NCBI GenBank assembly: GCA_030418115.1
Contig: JAUHQD010000001.1
Location: 744,001-808,000 of the forward strand
From: Alteromonadaceae bacterium BrNp21-10
GTDB lineage: Bacteria > Pseudomonadota > Gammaproteobacteria > Enterobacterales > Alteromonadaceae
DNA: 64,000 nucleotides
Direction of reading: 5' to 3'
The notes under the pieces: model-generated
Told to the model about the DNA's origin: nothing
Database searches by the model: none
Seen by the model: only the letters and a program-made list of their open reading frames with translations
Part shown: one piece after another, positions 38,372-48,616 of the stretch
Layout of the letters: each line of letters starts with the position of its first letter
Position numbering within the stretch: position 1 is the first letter of the stretch
Made by a program: the position numbers and the translations under genes

Positions 38372-40663
38372 ATGCAAAAGTTAGTTAAACAATATGTTGG
38401 TGTAATAACCACTTTAATATTCAGTGTGACATTCGGTAGTGCAAGTGCCTTTGCTGCAATCGCTGAACTTAAGCAAGGAAACAACCTACTTAAAGTTAAT
38501 ACTGATAACGGCGGATTGAGTATTAGTGTTAATGACAACAAGCAAACTAAAGTGCTGTTGCAAGGTTTAAAGTTTAATTATCAACAAGCGTTAAATTGGG
38601 AGGTGAGTAGTAGTGATATTAAAACGATTCAACTCGTCGGCCATTTTGCTCCGAGTGTTGATTTTTATCGTACTGCCACCGATAGCAATAAACGTGTACT
38701 GCAATTAACCATTAGTAAGGTTAACCGCGGATTTCGATTTTATGCGGCACCCAAATGGGGGCGACAAGTCACCATCGAATTAAAAGATTTAGATGATCAT
38801 ATTTTCGGTTTAACGGAAGGATTACAACCCGATAATCGATTATCGCCAGATCTACGTAACGCCATTGTACAGGTCGATATTGCTGCCGAAGAAGCCAGTA
38901 TTCAAGAAAATTATGCGTCTGCCTATTCCGCTTTTTATATGAGTAGTCGCGGTTATGGTGCATTTTTCGATACGTTTGCCCGTGGTACCTATGGCATTGC
39001 TATTAATGGTCAACATAGTATTCATCATGATAGCGGTGAACTCGATTGGTATTTGTTTTTTGGTCAAAATGGCGCACAAATTCATCAAGCCTATTTCGAT
39101 ATAATTGGTGATCCCAAAAGTGTACCTTCCTGGGGATTAGGACCGATTGGCTGGCGTGACCAAAATGACGGAGGGGCAGCTGAAATGTTGGATGACATTG
39201 AAAAAATGAATGCCTTAGAAATGCCCTTTACTTCTTGGTTTGTTGATCGCCCTTATAGTGATGGTACCCACGGTTGGTCAGAAATGAATTTCAGTAAAAT
39301 TTTTGCTAATCCTGAAGTGTGGATAAAGAAAATGCGTGACGATTACGGACTGGAATTTATGACCTGGACCACTCCCGCATTTTTTGGCGCTAAGCCCTTT
39401 GCTACCCATCTTGATGGTGATTTTAGTTATATCGATTTAACAGATGAAAAAAGTACCAATGCCTTTAAGCAAACTCTGATAGATAAACAGCTCAAATACG
39501 GCGTTAAAGGACATAAAATTGACCGTGCCGATGAAGGCTTTCCAGTGTATGAAAAGTGGCAAGATGAGTCAGTATTACCGGCTTATCGTCGCAACAAATA
39601 TGCATACCTAATGGCTCAAACCCATGACCAAGCATTGCGCAGTGTCTGGGGAGATGACCAAATCACTTTTGTGCGATCTGCGATTCATCGTAGTCAGCCT
39701 TATGTAAGTGCTATTTGGGCTGGCGATCCACGCACCACATGGGAAGGTTTACAAGCGAACTTTGCTAATGCGGCGCGTAGTGCATTTATGGGCTTTCCTG
39801 TATGGGGAACCGATGTTGGTGGCTATCAGGGAGAAGGTTATATTCCTGAAGATTTATATTTACGCTGGATGCAAGCTGGCAGCATGACCGGTTTATTTGA
39901 AATTAAACTAGATGGCGCGGGCGGTGAGGGGCAGGATCGTATGCCTTGGCGTTACAGTAAAGCAGTACAAGATCAATTCCGTGACATTTTGAATGATCGT
40001 ATGCAATTGGTGCCTTATTTATATTCCCTAGCACAAACTAGTGGTGACAATGGCACACTAATGCAACCACTGGCCTATCGTCATTTAGATGACAGCCAAA
40101 CCTATGCCATTTGGGATCAGTTTTATGTCGGTGATGCTATTTTAGTGGCTCCCGTTTTTGCAGCGGTTGATCAACGTAATGTGTATTTACCGGCAGGACA
40201 GTGGCGTGATTTCGATGATGCTAGTGTGCGTTATGAAGGTAATGTATCGGTAAAAATCAATACGCCTATTAGCAAATTTCCACGTTTCGTCAAAGCCAAT
40301 AGCTTGTATGTAACCGGTAATTTATATGCGGGTAATAGCAAATTATGGCAGCAAGAAGATAAACAACTGACGATTCATGCCTACCCTGGTCAACCTCAGA
40401 GCAAAAATAAATTTAATTATATTGATATGTTAGATGAGGATAAGTTAAAAAATATACAGTTAGCGCATAATGGCGATAATGTTGTCATCACCAGCCCTGC
40501 AGTGAGTTATCAGCGCCAATTTGAAGTAGTGCTTGATACTAAGCCTAAGAGCGTAAGCATTAACGGACAAAGAGTGAAGTCAACTTATGATGAAAAACAG
40601 AAGTTGTTGTATGTACAAACGAAGAGTCAGCAAGATATTCAGTTAATAATTGAATTGTTGTAA
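38372..40663 (+). CDS. Glycoside hydrolase family 31 enzyme, exported
   Basis: A 763-residue retaining alpha-glycosidase. A signal peptide (to about SAFAA, residue 30) is followed by the N-terminal beta-sandwich, then a TIM barrel with DRPYSDGTHGWSEM, the nucleophile Asp384 in GHKIDRADEG, and the likely acid/base Asp452 in WAGDPRTTW, and finally the C-terminal beta domains. GH31 covers alpha-xylosidases, alpha-glucosidases, alpha-galactosidases and sulfoquinovosidases; nothing here selects one. It is 101 bases after the kinase and likely cotranscribed. The AGAG ribosome site precedes the ATG. Confidence 0.9.
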   Translation: MQKLVKQYVGVITTLIFSVTFGSASAFAAIAELKQGNNLLKVNTDNGGLSISVNDNKQTKVLLQGLKFNYQQALNWEVSSSDIKTIQLVGHFAPSVDFYRTATDSNKRVLQLTISKVNRGFRFYAAPKWGRQVTIELKDLDDHIFGLTEGLQPDNRLSPDLRNAIVQVDIAAEEASIQENYASAYSAFYMSSRGYGAFFDTFARGTYGIAINGQHSIHHDSGELDWYLFFGQNGAQIHQAYFDIIGDPKSVPSWGLGPIGWRDQNDGGAAEMLDDIEKMNALEMPFTSWFVDRPYSDGTHGWSEMNFSKIFANPEVWIKKMRDDYGLEFMTWTTPAFFGAKPFATHLDGDFSYIDLTDEKSTNAFKQTLIDKQLKYGVKGHKIDRADEGFPVYEKWQDESVLPAYRRNKYAYLMAQTHDQALRSVWGDDQITFVRSAIHRSQPYVSAIWAGDPRTTWEGLQANFANAARSAFMGFPVWGTDVGGYQGEGYIPEDLYLRWMQAGSMTGLFEIKLDGAGGEGQDRMPWRYSKAVQDQFRDILNDRMQLVPYLYSLAQTSGDNGTLMQPLAYRHLDDSQTYAIWDQFYVGDAILVAPVFAAVDQRNVYLPAGQWRDFDDASVRYEGNVSVKINTPISKFPRFVKANSLYVTGNLYAGNSKLWQQEDKQLTIHAYPGQPQSKNKFNYIDMLDEDKLKNIQLAHNGDNVVITSPAVSYQRQFEVVLDTKPKSVSINGQRVKSTYDEKQKLLYVQTKSQQDIQLIIELL

Positions 40664-40861
40664 ATGACGTATTACTAAACAACTCACTAGAGAATATGTA
40701 CTTAAGGAAGCGTCAGTCTTAAAACGGTTTCTGGTGTTTACGTGCTAAATTTTATTGGGTTGTTTGGAGTAAGTTAGCTTAACTGACTAAAGAGGGCCAT
40801 GCTCATTTTAACGTGAAATGGCTTATCTCTAATAACTAACTTCCTTCAATATAAAAATATA

Positions 40862-40885
40862 AGGGCTAACCATATTGTTAGCCCT
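40862..40885. promoter_or_regulatory. Hairpin just before the lactate dehydrogenase gene
   Basis: AGGGCTAAC and GTTAGCCCT form a perfect 9-bp stem with a CATATT loop, ending 9 bases before the annotated GTG start. No T-run follows, so it is a poor terminator and may affect translation or transcript end protection. Confidence 0.5.
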
Positions 40886-40894
40886 GTTGTAATT

Positions 40895-42061
40895 GTGACT
40901 GAAAGAGTAATAACAGTGATCCCCGCAAATATAGAAGACTATCGACAACTCGCTCAACAACGCCTACCTAAATTCTTATTTGAATATATAGATGGGGGGG
41001 CCTTTAGTGAAACCACTTTGCGCAATAATTGTAGTGATATGCAAAACATATCCTTACGCCAACGAGTACTTAAAGATATTTCCACGGTGGACACTCGCTG
41101 TGAATTATTTGGTAAACAGTATGATTTACCCGTTGTGTTGGCTCCTGTTGGTATTGCTGGGCTCAATGCTCGCCGTGGCGAAGTTTTAGCAGCACAAGCA
41201 GCACAAGAAAAGAATGTGCCTTTTTGTTTATCTACTGTGTCTGCTTGTTCTATTGAAGAAGTTCGACAGGGTGTCAGTGATCCTATTTGGTTTCAATTAT
41301 ATATGATCAAGGATCGTGGTTTTATTAAATCAATGCTCGAAAGAGCCAAAGCAGCGGGCAGTAAAACCTTAATGTTGACAGTAGACATGCCCGTACCTTC
41401 AAGTCGTTATCGTGATATACGCTCTGGGTTATCCGGCGGCAGTATGTTACGCCGTCAATCAGCACGCTTTTTTCAATCTGTTTTACGACCACACTGGGCG
41501 TGGGATGTTGGAGTAATGGGCAGGCCGCATAATTTAGGAAATGTAGCCCCAGTTCTTGGGGATAAAGCGGGTATCGATGATTTCTGGGCTTGGCTAAATA
41601 AAAACTTTGACCCTAGCGTAACGTGGGAAACCATTGAAGAAATACGTAGCAATTGGGATGGAGATTTGATTATTAAGGGAATATTAGATGCTGAAGATGC
41701 CCGTGAAGCAATAAAAGTGGGAGCCGATGGGATTATTGTATCTAACCATGGTGGCCGCCAGTTAGACGGTGCATTATCGTCTATCAAAGCATTACCAGCT
41801 ATTGCGGATGCAATACAGGGAGATATTAAAATACTGCTCGACAGTGGTATTCGTAGTGGCCTCGATATTGTGCGCTCATTGGCCTTAGGTGCCGATGCTG
41901 TGATGATAGGCCGCCCTTGGGTGTATGGTTTAGCTGCAGGTAAGAAGCAAGGAGTGCTAGATGTGTTGAACATTTTAGAAAAAGAAATGCACGTTGCTTT
42001 AGCACTTACCGGATGCAATAACTTGCATCAGGCTAATAGAGATATTATCGCTTCAGTATAG
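40895..42061 (+). CDS. lldD: FMN-dependent alpha-hydroxyacid dehydrogenase, L-lactate dehydrogenase type
   Basis: A 388-residue TIM-barrel flavoenzyme. [15 protein letters not shown] near residue 30, [22 protein letters not shown], the catalytic histidine His285 in [12 protein letters not shown], and [16 protein letters not shown] near the end are the family marks. LldD oxidises L-lactate to pyruvate and passes electrons to the quinone pool. Its place at the end of the rhamnose locus makes sense because the aldolase-dehydrogenase yields L-lactate. The start is uncertain: GTG 40895 has no ribosome site, while GTG 40916 has GAAAGAG upstream and gives 381 residues. Confidence 0.9.
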   Translation: MTERVITVIPANIEDYRQLAQQRLPKFLFEYIDGGAFSETTLRNNCSDMQNISLRQRVLKDISTVDTRCELFGKQYDLPVVLAPVGIAGLNARRGEVLAAQAAQEKNVPFCLSTVSACSIEEVRQGVSDPIWFQLYMIKDRGFIKSMLERAKAAGSKTLMLTVDMPVPSSRYRDIRSGLSGGSMLRRQSARFFQSVLRPHWAWDVGVMGRPHNLGNVAPVLGDKAGIDDFWAWLNKNFDPSVTWETIEEIRSNWDGDLIIKGILDAEDAREAIKVGADGIIVSNHGGRQLDGALSSIKALPAIADAIQGDIKILLDSGIRSGLDIVRSLALGADAVMIGRPWVYGLAAGKKQGVLDVLNILEKEMHVALALTGCNNLHQANRDIIASV

Positions 42062-42571
42062 AGAAAACGTTATTCTACAGTTGGGTTCATGTCTGATGGT
42101 AAATGGATTATTTTCGCAATACCCGCTATGCCTATGAGACTAACGTAAATTTAATAGACATAAATTTCGTCACCGCGTTATTTAGTAAGAAGAGGGGATT
42201 GGCCAATACAATCCTCTTGTCATTCAAACTAAAAATATCCGCAACCATTGACCACATCTGTGGTCTATTTGGTTAGTTCCATCCTCTTAAAACACATCAA
42301 AAATATTATGCTAATTAGCGCTGTTTTACCAAGATAGCGATCTAGGCGCACGCCCCAATAACCACTTCAGGTTTGCTTTCATTATATTTTTAAATTTTAT
42401 TTATTTTTTAAAAATATAAATCTTTAGATCTAATAAAATTGTTCATATATCAATATTTCCTTAAATTTAATAGGAATGGAAATAAGCAAGCAATTACTAT
42501 GTAATTTGATTGAAAGTTGATTAATACTTGATATATACTTGCTCAATCAATTATATACAAGGTTTTTAATT
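42062..42571. other. 510-base gap before the MarR gene
   Basis: It holds a perfect 12-bp AT-rich inverted repeat (TATATTTTTAAA at 42383-42394, complement at 42407-42418), a 7-bp repeat GACCACA/TGTGGTC at 42250-42265, and a weak hairpin near 42190-42220. No gene is seen. Confidence 0.6.
42526..42563. promoter_or_regulatory. Imperfect inverted repeat next to the MarR start
   Basis: CTTGATATATA is mirrored by TATATACAAG, about 14 bases apart, immediately before the MarR ATG at 42572. MarR proteins often bind such palindromes at their own promoter; binding here is inference. Confidence 0.35.
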
Positions 42572-42994
42572 ATGACTATTCCGCTTGCTTCCGAACTGGT
42601 TATTCAGTTCAATAAATTACAAACTCGTTTTGTAAAACGTATCGATGCACAGTTAAGTGTCCACGGTATTAGCTATACTGAATACATGGTGATGTACTAT
42701 TTGAATGGGGCTGAAAATGACAGTTTAAGACGAGTTGAATTGGCGGAGTTTGTTGGTCTTAGTGCTTCAGGAATTACGCGTATGTTAATGCCAATGCAAA
42801 AAATGGGGTTGGTACAAAAAGATTCATCGCACAGAGATGCGCGGGTGAGTTTGGTTAAATTAACCTTAGCTGGTAAAAGTATATTCAACGATGCTCAAAA
42901 AAGTTTTAACCACACGACTGCTGCATTAACTCGTTCAATGACCGATAAACAACAGCAAAAATTTTTAGCGCTTACCCAACAATTGTTTAGCTGA
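42572..42994 (+). CDS. MarR-family transcriptional regulator
   Basis: A 140-residue winged-helix regulator: LSVHGISYTEYMVMYYLNG, RRVELAEFVGLSASGITRMLMPMQKMGLV (recognition helix, about residues 60-85) and DSSHRDARVSLVKLT (wing). The ATG at 42572 is preceded by AAGG; a TTG 11 codons earlier overlaps the repeat described above. No obvious target: lldD lies upstream on the same strand and the transglutaminase-like pair downstream, both more than 370 bases away. It may control itself or a distant gene. Confidence 0.9.
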   Translation: MTIPLASELVIQFNKLQTRFVKRIDAQLSVHGISYTEYMVMYYLNGAENDSLRRVELAEFVGLSASGITRMLMPMQKMGLVQKDSSHRDARVSLVKLTLAGKSIFNDAQKSFNHTTAALTRSMTDKQQQKFLALTQQLFS

Positions 42995-43394
42995 ACAATT
43001 TGTTTTACTTATCGTGGTTATCGATATTACCAATATTTATTCAATGGTTTTTTCTGTAGCAAGGCTAATTGATTTAAAAGATAACGCAGTAGGGCAATGA
43101 GATATTCAGGTATAGTTGGACGTAAGCTAATGATAAAGTACTAATCTAAGTTCCCGTGAATTGTTATTTAGTGAGGTGTTAAGCCGTCAGTGAAGCTTAC
43201 TTATTAATGTTCATGCACAGCCCTAATACGATTCAGGCAATTTAAAAATCACCCTAAATTAAGCCGCTTTTGGCCGATGCAACCGCGTTATTAAGCCTTA
43301 TATAGCAAATCCAATTTGACGCGTAATTAAATCATTAGCTTTATCAGCTACAGTCTGATTAATTACAGCTATGGCAATAAAGGGATCTAATAGC
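42995..43394. other. 400-base gap before the transglutaminase-like genes
   Basis: It carries a 28-base segment at 43096-43123 that recurs upstream of the YgiQ gene, a possible promoter (TTGACG at 43316, TTTATC at 43340) and a near inverted repeat GTAATTAAATCA/TGATTAATTAC (43323-43367). No gene is seen. Confidence 0.5.
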
Positions 43395-44249
43395 ATGAAG
43401 CGATTTAAAATTATCCATACAACAAGCTATGATTTTTCCGACTTGGTACAGTTACTTCCGCACACTCTGCGGTTACGGCCGCGAGAAGGTCATGAACTGC
43501 GTATAGAATCATCCAGATTAGACATTACTCCCGCGGCTTCATTGCGCTGGCATAGAGATATAGAAGGAAACTCTGTAGCAACAGCAACATTTACTAAAGC
43601 TAGTCGGAATTTAAATGTTGAAAGCGAAATAATTATTCAAAAATACGATATCGCTCCCCATGATTTTTTAGTCGCAGACTATGCGGTGGACTATCCATTT
43701 AAGTATCAAGATGAAGATAATATTTCGTTATCACCCTATATAAATTGTTTAAATGGTGGAACTAACCAACGCTTAAATTTGTGGGTTAATGGGTTGTGGA
43801 ATGGAGAAGAAAAAATACAAACCTTTGCGTTACTACTACGTATTAATCAACATATTTTTAGGTCAATATCCTACGCCAGACGTGAAGAAGAAGGCGTACA
43901 AAGTGCTGATCATACCCTTGAGTGTGGTACTGGTTCTTGTAGGGATTTAGCCAGTCTGTTTATGGCTGCCGCCCAACGACTTGGATTTGCAGCACGTTTT
44001 GTCAGTGGGTATATATACGCCGAAACAGAAATTCCTCAATCTGGCGCCACCCATGCTTGGGCTGAAGTGTTAATACCTGGCGCAGGTTGGAAGGGCTTTG
44101 ATCCCACTTTCGGCACTATTGTCGGCGCTGAACATATTGCCGTCGCTGTAGCTAGACGCCCAGAATTAGTGCCGCCCATTGCCGGAAATTTTTATGGTAA
44201 TCCAGGTTCATCAATGAAGGTCAATGTTTGGGTAACAGCAGTTTCCTAA
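43395..44249 (+). CDS. Transglutaminase-like protein, first of a pair
   Basis: A 284-residue protein with an N-terminal beta domain ([23 protein letters not shown]) and a transglutaminase/cysteine-protease core: the nucleophile cysteine in [21 protein letters not shown] (around residue 175), histidine in [13 protein letters not shown] and aspartate in KGFDPTFG. Start at 43395 is preferred since AAGGG precedes it and the family begins MK-F-I-H-T-T-Y; the frame extends 8 codons further. No signal peptide, so cytoplasmic. Such proteins may act as amidases or peptidases; the substrate is unknown. It lies 26 bases before the second copy. Confidence 0.85.
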   Translation: MKRFKIIHTTSYDFSDLVQLLPHTLRLRPREGHELRIESSRLDITPAASLRWHRDIEGNSVATATFTKASRNLNVESEIIIQKYDIAPHDFLVADYAVDYPFKYQDEDNISLSPYINCLNGGTNQRLNLWVNGLWNGEEKIQTFALLLRINQHIFRSISYARREEEGVQSADHTLECGTGSCRDLASLFMAAAQRLGFAARFVSGYIYAETEIPQSGATHAWAEVLIPGAGWKGFDPTFGTIVGAEHIAVAVARRPELVPPIAGNFYGNPGSSMKVNVWVTAVS

Positions 44250-44275
44250 ATACCAATTTAAAAGGAATATCATTT

Positions 44276-45067
44276 ATGTGGTTAAGAACAAGTTGCGAAT
44301 TGAAGTTTAATATTGATACTCCAACTCCTTTTGTCTTAATGCTTCGACCTCGGAGTGGTACTCAGCAATGGGTTGCCGCAGAAGAATATAGCCTTAGCCC
44401 TTATGTACCTGCTTTTGAGTTTACCGATGATTTTGGTAACCTTTGTCAGCGGTTAGTCGCGCCTGCTGGCGACTTTAGTATAGTCACTTCAGCTAAAGTA
44501 ATGACTGCTGATTATATTGATGTAGAGCCTGGCGGGGTTTTTGTAGACGTGCAGAATTTACCTGATTCGGTATTAAAATATTTACTACCCAGTCGCTATT
44601 GTGAATCAGATCGCTTTAATGACATGGCAATGGAATTAACCTCCAATCAATTGCCGGGCTATGACCAAGTAGCAGAAATCGAACGCTGGTTGACTAAAAC
44701 CATTCGATTTGAGAGTGGCAGTAGTCAATATCCGGTATCCGCCGTAGAAGTTTATGATAGACGAGTGGGGGTTTGCCGAGATCTATCCCATCTTGGTATT
44801 GCATTGTGTCGCAGCTTGAGTATTCCCGCACGTATGGTGGTGGGGTATTTGCATATGTTAAAACCAATGGAATTACATGCTTGGTTTGAGGCATTTGTTG
44901 CGGGCCGCTGGTACACCTTTGATGCAACTCAGCAAACCAAAAGAGGTGGATATATCTCAATAGGTTATGGCCGAGATGCTGCAGATGTTGCTATTTATAA
45001 TCAGTTTGGTCCGGCAGTCTTTGCTTATGAACAAAATGTTTGTGTTGAACTGATTGACGAAATGTAA
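44276..45067 (+). CDS. Transglutaminase-like protein, second of a pair
   Basis: A 263-residue relative of the preceding protein with the same fold: beta domain (residues 1-140), then [21 protein letters not shown] (cysteine), [22 protein letters not shown] (histidine and aspartate). The start at 44276 follows AAAGGAA at 9 bases. The two products share little sequence outside the core, so this is an old duplication or a fixed pair. ATP-grasp and alpha-E proteins, which often accompany such genes, are not seen nearby. Confidence 0.85.
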   Translation: MWLRTSCELKFNIDTPTPFVLMLRPRSGTQQWVAAEEYSLSPYVPAFEFTDDFGNLCQRLVAPAGDFSIVTSAKVMTADYIDVEPGGVFVDVQNLPDSVLKYLLPSRYCESDRFNDMAMELTSNQLPGYDQVAEIERWLTKTIRFESGSSQYPVSAVEVYDRRVGVCRDLSHLGIALCRSLSIPARMVVGYLHMLKPMELHAWFEAFVAGRWYTFDATQQTKRGGYISIGYGRDAADVAIYNQFGPAVFAYEQNVCVELIDEM

Positions 45068-45351
45068 CCTTAAATAGTAAAGCCTTATTTAGATTTAAAT
45101 TTTACATTGAGTATTTTCAAAATAATGCATTTCTAAATGACGGCCAAATACGTATCACCTTCAAAACTAATAGAATTAGTCAGGTATTAGCGCATTAATC
45201 TCCCACCTTACGGGTTATGCGTTACGTTAATTCAGTAAATTAATCCACATATTTACTTGATATATAATGCTTATTTTCGTTTTAACATAAAGCAGGTGGT
45301 TAATGGGATATTCAGGTATAATTGCCCGTCAATTAACTACAGTAAGTGTTT

Positions 45352-47514
45352 ATGCAAGCCGCAACGATTAAATCCGATACCAAATTATTTTCCCAGCGTA
45401 AATATTGGGCTGAATGCTATGGTACAGCGCCATTTTTACCAATGTCTAAACAGGAAATGGATGATTTAGGCTGGGATAGCTGCGACATTATTTTAGTTAC
45501 TGGTGATGCTTATGTTGATCACCCCAGTTTTGGCATGGCTGTGATTGGTCGAACTCTTGAAGCTCAAGGCTTCAGGGTAGGCATCATTGCCCAACCTAAA
45601 TGGCATGATAAAACTGATTTTATGGCGTTAGGCCAACCAAATCTGTATTTCGGCGTTACTGCTGGCAATATGGATTCAATGATCAATCGTTATACCGCCG
45701 ATAAAAAAATGCGTCATGACGATGCTTACACCCCTAATAATGAAGGGGGTAAACGTCCAGACCGAGCCGTAACTGTCTATTCTCAACGATGTAGAGAAGC
45801 ATATAAAGGCGTACCCATTATCATTGGCGGTATTGAAGCCAGCTTACGTCGTATTGCTCATTATGATTATTGGTCAGAAAAAGTTCGTCGCTCGGTAATA
45901 TTTGATTCTAAAGCCGACTTACTGATGTTTGGTAATGCCGAACGTCCTTTATTAGAAGTCACTCATCGATTAGCCAACGGCGAAGATATCGCTAGCATTA
46001 CCGATGTTCGTGGCACCGCGATTATAGTTAAACAAGCATTACCCGAATGGCAAGGCGTGGACTCTACTCATTTAGATAAGCCCGGTAAAATCGATCCCAT
46101 CAGTAGTCCTTATCAAGTTGAAAGTGACTGCAAAACAACCGATGGCGAAGCAACCGAGGTTGTCGCTGAAGTTGTTGAAGTAGTAGCCAAGCCCATTGTG
46201 ATTCAGGCTGACAACCGTCGCCGTCCTTGGGAAAAGGTCTACGTTAAATTACCTGCTTATGAAACCGTAAAAGACAACAAAATTTTATATGCTCACACTT
46301 CACGCATTTTGCATCAAGAAACGAATCCGGGCTGTGCCAGAGCGTTAATGCAGCGACACGGTAACCGCCATTTATGGATCAATCCGCCAGCGTTTCCATT
46401 AGAAACTGAAGAAATGGACAGTGTTTTCGACTTGCCTTATCAGCGCGTACCACACCCTAGCTATGGTGAGGCGAAGATCCCCGCTTATGACATGATACGT
46501 TTCTCTATCAACATTATGCGTGGATGTTATGGTGGTTGTACCTTCTGTTCTATTACCGAGCATGAAGGACGAATTATTCAAAGTCGTTCGGAAGATTCAA
46601 TTATTCGTGAGATTGAAGAAATTCGCGATAAGGTACCCGGTTTTACTGGGGTCATCTCCGATCTTGGTGGTCCCACAGCGAATATGTATCGCTTACGCTG
46701 TCAAAGCCCTAAAGCAGAAGCCACTTGCAAACGTCCATCCTGTGTTTACCCGACTATTTGTGCCCATATGGATACCGATCATACGCCGACAATCGATTTG
46801 TACCGCCGCGCTCGTAAGGTCGATGGCGTGAAAAAAGTATTGATTGCTTCCGGTGTCCGTTACGATTTAGCTATTGAAGATCCACGTTATGTTAAAGAGC
46901 TTGCTTTACACCATGTGGGCGGTTACTTAAAAATAGCGCCTGAACATACTGAGGATGGCCCATTAAGTAAAATGATGAAGCCGGGAATGGGTAGTTATGA
47001 TCGCTTTAAAGAGTTATTCGACAAGTACTCAAAAGAAGCCGGTAAGAAACAGTACTTGATCCCTTATTTTATCGCCTCTCATCCAGGTACCACCGATGAC
47101 GACATGTTGAATCTGGCGTTATGGCTTAAAGACAATAAATTTAAGCTGGACCAAGTACAAAATTTCTATCCTTCACCTATGGCCAGTGCGACGACCATGT
47201 ACCACTCTGAAATAGATTCGTTACGTAAGGTGAAAAAAGATAGCGAAGCCGTACCCAGTGCTAAAGGTGAAGTACACCGTCGATTGCATAAAGCCTTGTT
47301 GCGCTATCACGATCCTAAAAATTGGCCACAAATTCGCAAAGCGCTAGTTGCCATGGGCCGTGAAGATTTGATTGGGCGTTCAGCACAACATTTAGTGCCA
47401 CCAGAAAGTGCTGAAGAAAAACGGCGGAAACCAGCTAGGGCTAAAGCCGGCCAACGCGCTTTAACAAAACATACCGGCTTACCACCTAGTCCTAAGTGGC
47501 AAAGTAAAAGTTAG
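45352..47514 (+). CDS. YgiQ-family radical SAM protein
   Basis: A 720-residue protein of the YgiQ/UPF0313 family. The N-terminal domain ([37 protein letters not shown]) precedes the radical SAM core with its 4Fe-4S motif CYGGCTFCS near residue 392-400, then [19 protein letters not shown] and the C-terminal YHDPKNWP region. A valine/glutamate-rich insert around residues 255-285 ([12 protein letters not shown]) looks like a spacer. The reaction of this family is unknown. No good ribosome site is visible, so the start is the least certain part. Confidence 0.9.
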   Translation: MQAATIKSDTKLFSQRKYWAECYGTAPFLPMSKQEMDDLGWDSCDIILVTGDAYVDHPSFGMAVIGRTLEAQGFRVGIIAQPKWHDKTDFMALGQPNLYFGVTAGNMDSMINRYTADKKMRHDDAYTPNNEGGKRPDRAVTVYSQRCREAYKGVPIIIGGIEASLRRIAHYDYWSEKVRRSVIFDSKADLLMFGNAERPLLEVTHRLANGEDIASITDVRGTAIIVKQALPEWQGVDSTHLDKPGKIDPISSPYQVESDCKTTDGEATEVVAEVVEVVAKPIVIQADNRRRPWEKVYVKLPAYETVKDNKILYAHTSRILHQETNPGCARALMQRHGNRHLWINPPAFPLETEEMDSVFDLPYQRVPHPSYGEAKIPAYDMIRFSINIMRGCYGGCTFCSITEHEGRIIQSRSEDSIIREIEEIRDKVPGFTGVISDLGGPTANMYRLRCQSPKAEATCKRPSCVYPTICAHMDTDHTPTIDLYRRARKVDGVKKVLIASGVRYDLAIEDPRYVKELALHHVGGYLKIAPEHTEDGPLSKMMKPGMGSYDRFKELFDKYSKEAGKKQYLIPYFIASHPGTTDDDMLNLALWLKDNKFKLDQVQNFYPSPMASATTMYHSEIDSLRKVKKDSEAVPSAKGEVHRRLHKALLRYHDPKNWPQIRKALVAMGREDLIGRSAQHLVPPESAEEKRRKPARAKAGQRALTKHTGLPPSPKWQSKS

Positions 47515-47548
47515 ATGAAGTATTAATACAATATATTCAATCACCATC

Positions 47549-47575
47549 AAAAAAGGAGCCTAAGACTCCTTTTTT
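47549..47575. terminator. Bidirectional terminator between the YgiQ and SapC genes
   Basis: AAAAAGGAG and CTCCTTTTT pair around CCTAAGA, with A and T runs outside, 35 bases after the YgiQ stop. Confidence 0.85.
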
Positions 47576-47610
47576 AAATAATATTTGATACTAATGACTT
47601 TTCTAAGTTA

Positions 47611-48330
47611 TTAGTTGCTCAATGATTTCAATTTACGTGCAGCCACACGTTGTATTTGCTGCAAAGAATTCAAATGGGCATAAATTGCCGGTAAAAGGTT
47701 TTTTTGACGTAACTCTTCAAAATCTTCGGCGGATAATTTAGATAGTTTTTCTTCGTCAATTCGGAAAATACCATTGATATTATAGTTATCGCCATTTTCA
47801 AGTTTTACGCTTAAATCGTTAGAAACAAGTAAGTCTTTATCTTGGATAAACTTGATGAAGTTACCTGTCATTTGCATGTTTTCAATAAAACGACCGGTTT
47901 GTTCTGAACGCTGTTTAAGGTAATCAGTTTGCTCGCCGCTAGCATCAAATAAGGCTTCGCCTTCGGTTTCGCTGACTAAGTCGCTGCTTTCATCAATACA
48001 AACAATTAGCTCGCCATTTTCTTTGCCTGTTTGTGCAATCGAAATAGGGAAATTTCTTAGCGCCATCGGAACATAAGGTTCATCCCATTTTTCACCACCA
48101 CAATATAGGTTTTCTTCTTTGCTTAAACCTAACAGGGTGCAAGAGATAAAACGTTCGGACTCACTGCTTTCGCGAACGAAGATAATGGGAAGCTCGGCAG
48201 CAATTTGCACATATTCATGGATAACAACAGGCACTAGATGCTGGCCAGCCGCATGAGCAAAGTTTGTAGATGGTTTGATTTTAGTATTCGCGTGTTGTGT
48301 TTTATTTAGTGGAACGACTTTTTCGCTCAT
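47611..48330 (-). CDS. SapC-family protein
   Basis: A 239-residue protein of the SapC family, with HLVPVVIHEYVQIAAELPIIFVRE near residues 31-55 and LGLSKEENLYCGGEKWDEPYVPMALRNFPI near 67-97. No signal peptide or membrane segment. In related bacteria SapC genes often stand next to tryptophan-halogenase-like flavoproteins and TonB receptors; here no such partner is adjacent. The function is not established. Confidence 0.85.
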   Translation of the reverse strand: MSEKVVPLNKTQHANTKIKPSTNFAHAAGQHLVPVVIHEYVQIAAELPIIFVRESSESERFISCTLLGLSKEENLYCGGEKWDEPYVPMALRNFPISIAQTGKENGELIVCIDESSDLVSETEGEALFDASGEQTDYLKQRSEQTGRFIENMQMTGNFIKFIQDKDLLVSNDLSVKLENGDNYNINGIFRIDEEKLSKLSAEDFEELRQKNLLPAIYAHLNSLQQIQRVAARKLKSLSN

Positions 48331-48616
48331 GGGTATACAGCTCCGTGGTGTTGTAGTTATTCACGATTTATTAACAAGGCCGCTATGAATAGCAGAACTA
48401 GGTGACAAAAAAAAGTACAAATTGCATAAAAACTCAATCTTTTCCTAGTCTGTAGGGCAAATTGGACAAATTGAATGCAGGTCGTTTAGTTATTGCACAA
48501 GTTTTATATTGGGTTAACAAGATAGATATCAAGTCTTTAATATTGGAGTTTTTTCATTTTGATGTTTGAGGTTATTATTAACGCTATTATAAATTTAAAG
48601 TCACTGAATACTATTT

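Noticed and set aside
41473-42018. 181-residue reading frame opposite lldD
   Set aside because: It lies wholly inside lldD on the other strand and has serine/proline-rich shadow-like composition without motifs or a ribosome site.
21187-42061. Ulvan-degrading locus
   Set aside because: No sulfatase, ulvan lyase, GH88/GH105 or GH78 gene is present in the window.
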